This document shows, piece after piece, positions 1 through 8,029 of a stretch of 40,844 nt of DNA. How positions within the stretch are numbered: position 1 is the first letter of the stretch; each line of letters begins with the position of its first letter. Under the pieces are notes generated by a model that did no database searches, was not told the origin of the DNA, and saw only the letters and a list, made by a program, of their open reading frames with translations. Location of the stretch: NCBI GenBank assembly GCA_023954685.1, contig JAGSHF010000005.1, forward strand, positions 1 to 40,844, in the 5' to 3' direction. The position numbers were made by a program, and so were the translations under genes. This stretch comes from Flavobacteriaceae bacterium. Its GTDB lineage: Bacteria; Bacteroidota; Bacteroidia; Flavobacteriales; Flavobacteriaceae.

Positions 1-36
1 GAAATAGCATTATTACCTCCGTTTTCAGGAGGGTAG
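1..36 (+). CDS. moaD: 3' end of MoaD (molybdopterin synthase small subunit), truncated by window start
   Basis: Bases 1-36 translate in frame to EIALLPPFSGG-stop. This is the typical MoaD/ubiquitin-like C-terminal tail ending in GG, directly upstream of moeB and moaE. It is not in the ORF track. Confidence 0.85.
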   Translation, partial: EIALLPPFSGG

Positions 37-39
37 ATT

Positions 40-1110
40 ATGGAAAGATATAACAGACATATAATTTTATCGGATATTGGTCAAGTTGGTCAAGACCGAT
101 TGTGCAACGCCAAAGTATTAGTCGTTGGGGCTGGTGGTTTAGGTTGTCCTGTATTGCAATATCTTGCGGCGGCTGGAATTGGGACTTTAGGAATTATTGA
201 TTTTGATAACGTCGATATATCCAACCTGCAAAGGCAAATCCTATTTGGGACATCTTCAATTGGAGAAAACAAAGCCATTGCTTCAAAACGGCGACTAGAA
301 GATTTAAATCCTACAATTAATATTGTAGCTATATCTGAAAAATTGACCTCTAAAAATGCATTGGAATTATTCAATAAGTATGATATTATTGTAGATGGTA
401 CAGACAATTTTGCAACGCGCTATTTGGTAAATGATGCGGCCATACTTTCTCACAAACCATTTGTTTATGGCGCCATTTATAAGTTTGAAGGCCAGGTATC
501 TGTTTTTAATTATAAGAATGGACCCAGTTACCGGTGCTTGTTTCCTAATCCGCCTCAAGAAGGATCTGTGGCTAATTGTTCTGAAGTTGGGGTACTAGGT
601 GTGTTGCCTGGAGTAATTGGAACCATGATGGCAAATGAAGTGCTGAAAATGATCTTGGGTTTTGATGGCGTGCTATCTGGTAAGCTACTATGCTACAATT
701 CAAGAACGACTGCAATAACAAATTTAAAAATAAATAAAAGTCAAAAGACTATTGAAAACATTCTAAATTCTAAAAATTTATTGAATTCTTATGAAAATAC
801 AATTTGCGAAGTTTCAATAAATGAGATTTCAGAAGAAGAACTTTTAGAGATGAACAACATTCAATTTGTTGATGTTCGAGAGCCATATGAACTGCCGAAA
901 CTAGATATATCAGATTGCATTGAAATCCCGTTGGGTAATCTTGAAAAGAACCTGAATGCATTGGATAAGAATAAAACCCAAATCGTCTTCTGTCAATCTG
1001 GAATCCGAAGTAAAAAAGCAATTGAGATTTTAATTAATAATAGCATCCATGATTGCCATAGTTTAAAAGGAGGGATCTCAAGTTTAATAAAAACAGAGCG
1101 TTTAATTTAA
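40..1110 (+). CDS. moeB: MoeB/ThiF-type adenylyltransferase with C-terminal rhodanese domain
   Basis: RYNRHIILSDIGQVGQ start and GAGGLGCPVLQYLAAAGIG nucleotide-binding loop; C-terminal FVDVREPYEL and VFCQSGIRSKKA rhodanese motifs; lies between moaD and moaE. Confidence 0.93.
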   Translation: MERYNRHIILSDIGQVGQDRLCNAKVLVVGAGGLGCPVLQYLAAAGIGTLGIIDFDNVDISNLQRQILFGTSSIGENKAIASKRRLEDLNPTINIVAISEKLTSKNALELFNKYDIIVDGTDNFATRYLVNDAAILSHKPFVYGAIYKFEGQVSVFNYKNGPSYRCLFPNPPQEGSVANCSEVGVLGVLPGVIGTMMANEVLKMILGFDGVLSGKLLCYNSRTTAITNLKINKSQKTIENILNSKNLLNSYENTICEVSINEISEEELLEMNNIQFVDVREPYELPKLDISDCIEIPLGNLEKNLNALDKNKTQIVFCQSGIRSKKAIEILINNSIHDCHSLKGGISSLIKTERLI

Positions 1111-1139
1111 AAGATTTCCAATCGAGTTGGAAAATAATT

Positions 1140-1583
1140 ATGAAAGATAAAAAAATAAAGAACGTCTTTAGAGAAGGCGCAATTTCATCAGAATTTATTG
1201 GCAATTCCATTGCCAAGCATCAAGCTAAAACTAGTATTGGTGCACATAATATTTTTCTAGGCCAAGTAAGAGGGGATGAGATTGAAGGGAAAGTTGTATC
1301 AGCTATTGAATACACAGCGTATGAAGATATGGCGAATGGGAAATTTCACGAAATTAGGGAGGCTACTTTCAGTAAATTTAACCTGACATGCATGCACATT
1401 TATCACAGTTTGGGGGAAGTGAAAACTGGAGAAATTTGTCTTTTTGTGTTTGTTTCTTCACCACGAAGAAAAGAAGTTTTTAAGGCTTTAGAATTTGTGG
1501 TTGAGGAGATAAAGGCCAAAGCACCTGTTTTTGGGAAAGAGATTTTTGAAGATAGATCACACCAATGGAAAGTTAATACATAA
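1140..1583 (+). CDS. moaE: Molybdopterin synthase catalytic subunit MoaE
   Basis: IFLGQVRGDE, AIEYTAYEDMA, HIYHSLGEVKTGEICLFVFVSSPRRKEVFKA; moa cluster context. Confidence 0.93.
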   Translation: MKDKKIKNVFREGAISSEFIGNSIAKHQAKTSIGAHNIFLGQVRGDEIEGKVVSAIEYTAYEDMANGKFHEIREATFSKFNLTCMHIYHSLGEVKTGEICLFVFVSSPRRKEVFKALEFVVEEIKAKAPVFGKEIFEDRSHQWKVNT

Positions 1584-1658
1584 AATTGTTGAGCTGTATG
1601 TTGTAAAGTCGTTGAGGCACTTTAAAACAAACACTTTAGCAAATAAATAACAGACAAT

Positions 1659-2570
1659 ATGGTCGACATCACACATAAAGTAAATACGTTAAGAATTGCA
1701 ACGGCGCAAGCTATCATAAGAGTCAGTAAACCAGAAACGATTGTTGCTATTGAAAACGATACGGTGGCAAAAGGCAACGTTTTCGCTATGAGTAAAGCTG
1801 CGGGTTTGCTTGGGGTGAAAAAAACGCCTGACATTTTACCGGATTGTCATCCGTTACCCATAGAGTATACTGGAATTGACTATGAGATCAATGGATTGGA
1901 AATCACAGTGACTTGCACTATCAAAACCATATACAAAACTGGTGTTGAGGTAGAAGCTATGCACGGCGCGTCGGTTGTTGCGTTGAACATGTATGATATG
2001 TTGAAACCTATGGATAAGGGCGTTGAGATACATCATATTAAATTGGTGAAAAAGAAAGGTGGTAAATCCGACTTTAAAGACCGATTCCGAAAGAAATTAT
2101 CTGCAGCAGTCATTGTGTGTTCTGATACCATTTCTGCCGGACAAAAAGAGGATAAAGCAGGGAAAGCCATTATTGAAAAGTTAGAAGCTTGTAATGTGTC
2201 TATTTCAGATTATATTGTGATTCCAGATGAAAAAGAAGTCATTCAAGAAAATGTGAAGTATTATGAAAATGAAAGTGTCGATCTTATCATTTTTACAGGA
2301 GGCACAGGTTTGTCAAGTCGCGATGTGACACCTGAAGCCTTGGAAGGTTTGATTGATAGGAAAATCCCTGGAATTGAAGAAGCAATTCGTAATTACGGAC
2401 AACAAAGAACGCCTTATTCCATGTTATCACGAAGTGTTGCAGGAACGATAAATAACACCTTGGTTTTGGCATTGCCAGGTTCAACAAATGGTGCAAAAGA
2501 ATCTATGGATGCTATTTTTCCGGCAGTGCTCCATGTATTCGGAATATTAAAAGGTGCAAGACATAATTAA
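1659..2570 (+). CDS. Bifunctional MoaC-MogA/MoaB fusion (cyclic pyranopterin monophosphate synthase plus molybdopterin adenylyltransferase-like domain)
   Basis: N-terminal MoaC motifs ([30 protein letters not shown]) followed by a MogA/MoaB domain ([54 protein letters not shown]). Confidence 0.93.
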   Translation: MVDITHKVNTLRIATAQAIIRVSKPETIVAIENDTVAKGNVFAMSKAAGLLGVKKTPDILPDCHPLPIEYTGIDYEINGLEITVTCTIKTIYKTGVEVEAMHGASVVALNMYDMLKPMDKGVEIHHIKLVKKKGGKSDFKDRFRKKLSAAVIVCSDTISAGQKEDKAGKAIIEKLEACNVSISDYIVIPDEKEVIQENVKYYENESVDLIIFTGGTGLSSRDVTPEALEGLIDRKIPGIEEAIRNYGQQRTPYSMLSRSVAGTINNTLVLALPGSTNGAKESMDAIFPAVLHVFGILKGARHN

Positions 2571-2622
2571 GCTTAAGATCTAGCAGGTTTTCAAAATCTG
2601 TCAGTTTAATAACATAAAAAAT

Positions 2623-3630
2623 ATGATTAACAATAAAGACATATTACAAGATTCGTTTGGCAGACAACACACGTATTTACGTATTTCGCTTACTGAATTA
2701 TGCAATTTACGATGTACCTATTGCATGCCAGCTGAAGGGATTCAATTATCCCCTAGAGACCATATTATGTCTTATGATGAGGTATACGAAATCGCTAAAA
2801 CTTTTGTCGATCATGGCGTAACGAAAATTAGATTGACGGGTGGAGAGCCTCTGGTACGGAGAGATGCCGATGTAATTTTGAAGAAATTGGCAACGCTTCC
2901 TGTGGAATTGTCAATTACTTCCAATGCCGTAATTATAGATCGTTTTGTTGATACTTTGCAAGCGTGTAATATTAAAAATATCAATGTCAGTTTAGATTCT
3001 TTAGATGCTCAAAAGTTTAAGGAAATAACACGACGAAGTGATTTTGAAAAAGTTTATAATAATATCATGCTACTTATTGATGAAGGTTTTAAGGTGAAAC
3101 TAAACGCTGTACTCATCAATGGCTTTAATGATAATGAAATTATCGATTTTATAGAATTAACTAAGGCGCTTCCAATTTCAGTGCGTTTTATTGAATTCAT
3201 GCCTTTTGATGGAAACAAATGGGATAAAGCGAAGATGGTGTCCTACGCACAAGTGATGGAACATGTCAATGCTAGATTTCATGAAGATAAGATTGTCCGA
3301 ATGCAGGATGCGCCAAATGATACTTCAAAAAATTATAAAATAGAAGGATATATGGGGTCGTTTGCTATTATTAGCTCTGTAACTAACCCGTTTTGCGATT
3401 CCTGTAATCGTATTAGATTAACAGCCAATGGGCGATTGAAAAATTGTTTGTTTTCGTCATCAGAATCTGATTTGCTAACGCCTTTACGAGAAGGGAAATC
3501 GATAGAACCAATGATACAAAAAGCAATTCAAGCCAAGTTTAAAATACGTGGCGGCATGGATACCATGGAAAAATTAGAACAACCCGATTTGCATAGTAAC
3601 AATAGAAGTATGATTGCTATTGGTGGTTAG
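2623..3630 (+). CDS. moaA: GTP 3',8-cyclase MoaA (radical SAM)
   Basis: CNLRCTYCMP radical SAM motif, KIRLTGGEPLVRRD, C-terminal cluster motif PFCDSCNRIRLTANGRLKNCLF, GG C-terminus. Confidence 0.96.
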   Translation: MINNKDILQDSFGRQHTYLRISLTELCNLRCTYCMPAEGIQLSPRDHIMSYDEVYEIAKTFVDHGVTKIRLTGGEPLVRRDADVILKKLATLPVELSITSNAVIIDRFVDTLQACNIKNINVSLDSLDAQKFKEITRRSDFEKVYNNIMLLIDEGFKVKLNAVLINGFNDNEIIDFIELTKALPISVRFIEFMPFDGNKWDKAKMVSYAQVMEHVNARFHEDKIVRMQDAPNDTSKNYKIEGYMGSFAIISSVTNPFCDSCNRIRLTANGRLKNCLFSSSESDLLTPLREGKSIEPMIQKAIQAKFKIRGGMDTMEKLEQPDLHSNNRSMIAIGG

Positions 3631-4237
3631 CATCATACAAACGTTCATACTCCTCTTTTGTGTCAATATCAGCAATAAATTTTACGGCATGGAGTGAATT
3701 TACATGATTCAGATGATTTGCTATAACTTTTTTTGCGCCTTTAAATTGATTTAAATGTGAGAGTTCCTCAAAATAGAATTTATCAAATAGGGCGGGCACA
3801 CCCAATCTTTCTCCCGAAGCGTCATGGCCATAGTTTGATGCAATAATTTGGTGTTTATTAGATTCAAAAGTATCAACTATCAAATTTATATAGTTAGAAT
3901 CAACTAAAGGCTGATCTCCAAGTAGGATTAATACACCATCAGCACTCATATTATTTTGAATGTACTGTACACCAAACCCAATAGAATTTCCTAGTCCCGA
4001 AACCCAATTTGAATTATAAAGTATTTGAATATCCTCGCGCTGAAGTTTGGGTTTAATAAGCTCATAATTAGCCCCCAAAACCACAAACGTTTTGGCGTGT
4101 TCTAATCGTATTGCATTATTAATAGCGTGATTTAGTAAAAACGTGTTTTCCCAAGGTAATAATTGCTTAGGCATTCCCATTCTGGAGGAGCTGCCTGCAG
4201 CAAGGATTAGAATTGCAATTTTTGGACTAACGCTCAC
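3617..4237 (-). CDS. MocA/MobA-like molybdenum cofactor nucleotidyltransferase (NTP transferase)
   Basis: ILAAGSSSRMGMPKQLLPW and LLGDQPLVDSNYI motifs; adjacent to an XdhC-like gene. Confidence 0.85.
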   Translation of the reverse strand: MSVSPKIAILILAAGSSSRMGMPKQLLPWENTFLLNHAINNAIRLEHAKTFVVLGANYELIKPKLQREDIQILYNSNWVSGLGNSIGFGVQYIQNNMSADGVLILLGDQPLVDSNYINLIVDTFESNKHQIIASNYGHDASGERLGVPALFDKFYFEELSHLNQFKGAKKVIANHLNHVNSLHAVKFIADIDTKEEYERLYDANHQ

Positions 4238-5264
4238 ATGTTTGATTTGTGATTTTTGAATGTATGCCCGCTTGCTTTTCTTTTAAAGACATTGGCGTTT
4301 GTTCTCGGACAACGGAAAGTATTTCAGCAACAATTGAAACTGCAATTTCTTGCGGTGTTTCGGCACCTATATTTAGACCGGCAGGACCATGTATGTTTTC
4401 TATAAAATCAAAATCTGCTTCAGGGCAATATTCTAAAAATTCTGATAGTAATTTCTCACGTCGCTTGGATGGGCCAAGCAAACCTAAATAAACAGGCTTG
4501 GTATCCTTGAGTTCTAATAAGAATTTTAAATCATTGGCATAATTATGTGTCATTAAAACAACCGCCGTTTCATTATCTATGGAATTCAACTCAAGATCAT
4601 CAGGAGAGACCGAATAAAAAGCAGTCGCTCCAGGGAAATTTGCAATGGTTTTAGATTCTAACGGACCAGAAACTATAGTGACTTCCCACCCGTTAAAATG
4701 AGCCAATTTACAAAGTTGAACGGCGTCGTGTTCAGCGCCAAAAATCATGAGCTTAAAACAAGGTGGTAGGACTGCTGAGAAAACAGAAATCTCACTATTT
4801 GTTTTCGAAATTTTAGAAAGTTCAAAAGTTGTGTTATTAATATTTAATCGACTACCAATGCCCTCAAAGACGCCTTCTGATTTAGCATAACTCGCGTTAA
4901 TTTGAAATGGAATCCGATTTTTGAGCCCTTCATTAAAAGCGGTTATGAAATTTTCTGAAGGTTCAAATAATTCAATCAAAATGTATAGAATGCCTTCACA
5001 ACCCAAACGGTATCTGCCGTCGTAGGTCATCATTTTTGATTGCCCTGTTTCAAACACGGATTGAGCTTGATGTAAAATGTCTTTTTCAACACAGCCACCG
5101 CTCACAGCACCAATCATCACGTCATTTTCAAGAATAAGCATACGTACTCCGGGCTTTCTGTAGGAAGACCCATCTAAGGCCACAACGGTGGCTAAAACAG
5201 ATTTTAAACCCTGTTTTTTGGCAACAAGTGATGCTTCAACAATATGTTTGAGTTCATGAGTCAT
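4227..5264 (-). CDS. XdhC/CoxI family molybdoenzyme maturation protein
   Basis: ATVVALDGSSYRKPGVRMLI, GAVSGGCVEKDI, LMTHNYANDLKFL, YLGLLGPSKRREKLL, IHGPAGLNIGAETPQEIAVSIVAEIL. Confidence 0.92.
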   Translation of the reverse strand: MTHELKHIVEASLVAKKQGLKSVLATVVALDGSSYRKPGVRMLILENDVMIGAVSGGCVEKDILHQAQSVFETGQSKMMTYDGRYRLGCEGILYILIELFEPSENFITAFNEGLKNRIPFQINASYAKSEGVFEGIGSRLNINNTTFELSKISKTNSEISVFSAVLPPCFKLMIFGAEHDAVQLCKLAHFNGWEVTIVSGPLESKTIANFPGATAFYSVSPDDLELNSIDNETAVVLMTHNYANDLKFLLELKDTKPVYLGLLGPSKRREKLLSEFLEYCPEADFDFIENIHGPAGLNIGAETPQEIAVSIVAEILSVVREQTPMSLKEKQAGIHSKITNQTCER

Positions 5265-5282
5265 AAGAACCTAAGCAGGTTA

Positions 5283-7436
5283 TTAGCCAATAATTTTTTG
5301 TGGTTCGTAATGTTTCATATAAGGCATCTTTAATAGGCGCTGTCCTGTCGCTGCATAAATAGCATTGGCAATAGCGCCTCCAACTGGTGGTAAGGTGGGT
5401 TCTCCTAAACCTGTTGGCGCTAAATTATTCTTGACAAAATGCACGTCAACTTGAGGTGTTTGATGCATTCTAATCAGTTGATATGAGTTAAAATTGTTTG
5501 ATTGAGGCATCCCATTTTCAAAAGTAAGTTCACCATACATGCTATGTCCAATACCATCAATCACACCACCTACAACTTGGTTGTTGGCTCCAAGCGGATT
5601 AACCACAATACCACAATCTACTGCACAGGTTACTTTTTTTACCACGGGATAACCGTTTTCCATTTCAATATCAGCTATTTCGGCAACATGTGTGTTGTGA
5701 CAATAGTAAACCGCAAATCCTTGATACACGCCTTCTTTGGTGTTGCCCCAATTTGATTTATCTACAACCAAATCAATAACGCCCTGTAAACGTTCTGGAC
5801 TGTATTGAATTTGCTCATCTGTAGTACCTTTTACCTTTTCAAGTAAATCTTTATGTAATTGAATACGATCTACTTGCATAGTTTCGGCCAATTCATCAAA
5901 AAAGCTTTGCTCGCAACTTGCTAGTACATTAGTGTAAGGTGCTCGCCAAGCTCCGGTGGTAATATTACTTTTGTAATTGGCAGTATCAACTTTGTAATTT
6001 TCTATGGCGCCTGCAGGAAAAAAGTTAGGGATTAAACCGTACATATTACTGTTAATGGCGGCTTCCTTTAAATGATAGCCTGTAAGTTTTCCATCTTTTA
6101 TAGATGCGGCTATTCTATATTTTATTGCTGGTCTATAAATACCATCGGTCATATCATCTTCACGAGAAAACACAACTTTCACAGGTTTTTTAGCCAAATG
6201 AGAAACTTCAGCCGCTTCTAGTGCAAAATCACCATATAAACGCCGACCAAAACCACCACCCATACGTGTCATTTCTAACGAAACTTCGCTTTCATCTCTT
6301 CCCAACATTTTAGCAATCCTTGATGCTGTTCCGGCAGGTGTTTGAATTGGCCCTACGAGTTCTATTTTATTTGTAGAAACATGAGCAAAGAAATTCATGG
6401 GTTCCATACAGTTATGAGGCACAAAAGGTGTTTCATAAGTGCGTTCTAAAACAGTATCTGCTTCCGCAAAAGCTTTTTTTACGTCCCCATCTTCACGTCT
6501 GGTGTCAAAAGTATCACCGTTTAATATAGCCATTAGCTTTTCATCATGTAAGGCCGTACTCTCAGCTTGGCTGTCTTGATTCCATTCTGCTTTTAGAGCT
6601 TTTTTACCTTTCATAGCCGCCCAGGTGTTGTTCGCCAAAACAGCAACTTTATCACCAAACTTAATCACATCATTGACGCCATTAACGCCCCTTGTTGCCG
6701 TATCATCAAATGATACTAACTTCTGCCCAAAAGCCGGCGGCCTCAGTATTGACGCATATTGCATGCCTTCAACCTTATAGTCGAGACCAAAAAGTGGTTT
6801 CCCAGTAATTATTTCGTCAATATCTACATTGCTTTTACCTTGTCCAATAATCGTAAAATCTTTAGGGTCTTTTAAAGCGACTTCTTCAGGCACTTCCAAC
6901 TGAGCAGCTTCTATGGCGACATCGCCATAGCCTAATATGTCGCCATTACTATTGGTAATAACACCATTTTTTGTTTTGCATTCAGAAGGTAATATACCCC
7001 ATCTAGTGGCTGCAGCATTGACTAACATCTGCCTTGCCGTAGCTCCGGTTTGTCTTAAAGGCTCCCAACCATGTCTTAAAGATTGACTTCCTCCAGCTAC
7101 TTGTCGTGAATAGTTTTTTGTATCTAATGCGCCTTGAACAACGTGAACGTCGTCCCAAGCCACATCTAATTCTTCTGCAATAAGCATAGGCATTGATGTT
7201 TTTACACCTTGTCCAATTTCGGGGTTTGGAGAAAAAATAGTCACCTTACCTTCATCAGAAATTTTTATGAATGCGTTGAAGTCGTTGTAATTTAAAAGAC
7301 TTAAATCTATTGGTGGTTTTACATCTTCCTTACAGGCTGTAAATAAATTGAATCCTATAAGCATGCCACCACTTGCCAAAGTTGACGTTTGTAAAAATGC
7401 TCTTCTGCTGAAATTGATTTTATTTGAAGTTTTCAT
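5283..7436 (-). CDS. Xanthine dehydrogenase-family molybdopterin-binding subunit (isoquinoline 1-oxidoreductase beta-like / aldehyde oxidoreductase), Tat-exported putative lipoprotein
   Basis: N-terminal SRRAFLQ twin-arginine motif followed by a LFTAC lipobox; FSPNPEIGQGVKTSMPMLIAEELD, MTRMGGGFGRRLYGDFALEAA, GAWRAPYTNVLASCEQSFFDELA, GLGEPTLPPVGGAIANAI. Confidence 0.9.
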   Translation of the reverse strand: MKTSNKINFSRRAFLQTSTLASGGMLIGFNLFTACKEDVKPPIDLSLLNYNDFNAFIKISDEGKVTIFSPNPEIGQGVKTSMPMLIAEELDVAWDDVHVVQGALDTKNYSRQVAGGSQSLRHGWEPLRQTGATARQMLVNAAATRWGILPSECKTKNGVITNSNGDILGYGDVAIEAAQLEVPEEVALKDPKDFTIIGQGKSNVDIDEIITGKPLFGLDYKVEGMQYASILRPPAFGQKLVSFDDTATRGVNGVNDVIKFGDKVAVLANNTWAAMKGKKALKAEWNQDSQAESTALHDEKLMAILNGDTFDTRREDGDVKKAFAEADTVLERTYETPFVPHNCMEPMNFFAHVSTNKIELVGPIQTPAGTASRIAKMLGRDESEVSLEMTRMGGGFGRRLYGDFALEAAEVSHLAKKPVKVVFSREDDMTDGIYRPAIKYRIAASIKDGKLTGYHLKEAAINSNMYGLIPNFFPAGAIENYKVDTANYKSNITTGAWRAPYTNVLASCEQSFFDELAETMQVDRIQLHKDLLEKVKGTTDEQIQYSPERLQGVIDLVVDKSNWGNTKEGVYQGFAVYYCHNTHVAEIADIEMENGYPVVKKVTCAVDCGIVVNPLGANNQVVGGVIDGIGHSMYGELTFENGMPQSNNFNSYQLIRMHQTPQVDVHFVKNNLAPTGLGEPTLPPVGGAIANAIYAATGQRLLKMPYMKHYEPQKIIG

Positions 7437-7448
7437 TTGGTATCGGTT

Positions 7449-7910
7449 TTAGCTTAATTCTTTAGCAGCGACTTCAACTGCTTTTTCTATACTATTATAA
7501 GATGCACATCTGCAAATATTACCTTGCATAGCAGAACGGATTTCAGTTCGACTTGGATTGGGGTTGTCATTTAAAAATGCGGAAGCCGTCATGATTTGCC
7601 CAGCTTGACAGTAACCACATTGTGGCACATCAATTTCTTTCCAAGCTTTTTGTACAGGGTGAGAACCATCTTCGGAAAGCCCTTCTATGGTTGTTATTTC
7701 CATACCTTGAAGATTAGAAACCGGAAGTGAACAACTCCGCTGAGCAGCTCCATCTATGTGCACTGTGCATGCACCGCATTGTGCAATACCACATCCAAAT
7801 TTAGTACCTACCAGTTCTACATGATCTCTTAAAACCCAAAGTAAGGGTGTATCGGAATCAGCTTCAATAGTTTGAAGTTTTCCATTAATTTTTAAATTGT
7901 ACGTTGGCAT
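7449..7910 (-). CDS. (2Fe-2S)-binding small subunit of the same molybdoenzyme (isoquinoline 1-oxidoreductase alpha-like)
   Basis: [52 protein letters not shown]. Confidence 0.93.
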   Translation of the reverse strand: MPTYNLKINGKLQTIEADSDTPLLWVLRDHVELVGTKFGCGIAQCGACTVHIDGAAQRSCSLPVSNLQGMEITTIEGLSEDGSHPVQKAWKEIDVPQCGYCQAGQIMTASAFLNDNPNPSRTEIRSAMQGNICRCASYNSIEKAVEVAAKELS

Positions 7911-8029
7911 AATTAGTGTTTTATATAATAATTCAACTGATCTTCATCATCAAAATATTGATGCTCTTTAAAATTACTAAAAATTTAAACTCAATGGTGC
8001 ATTTAACAAAGAATTATGACACCAAAGGG

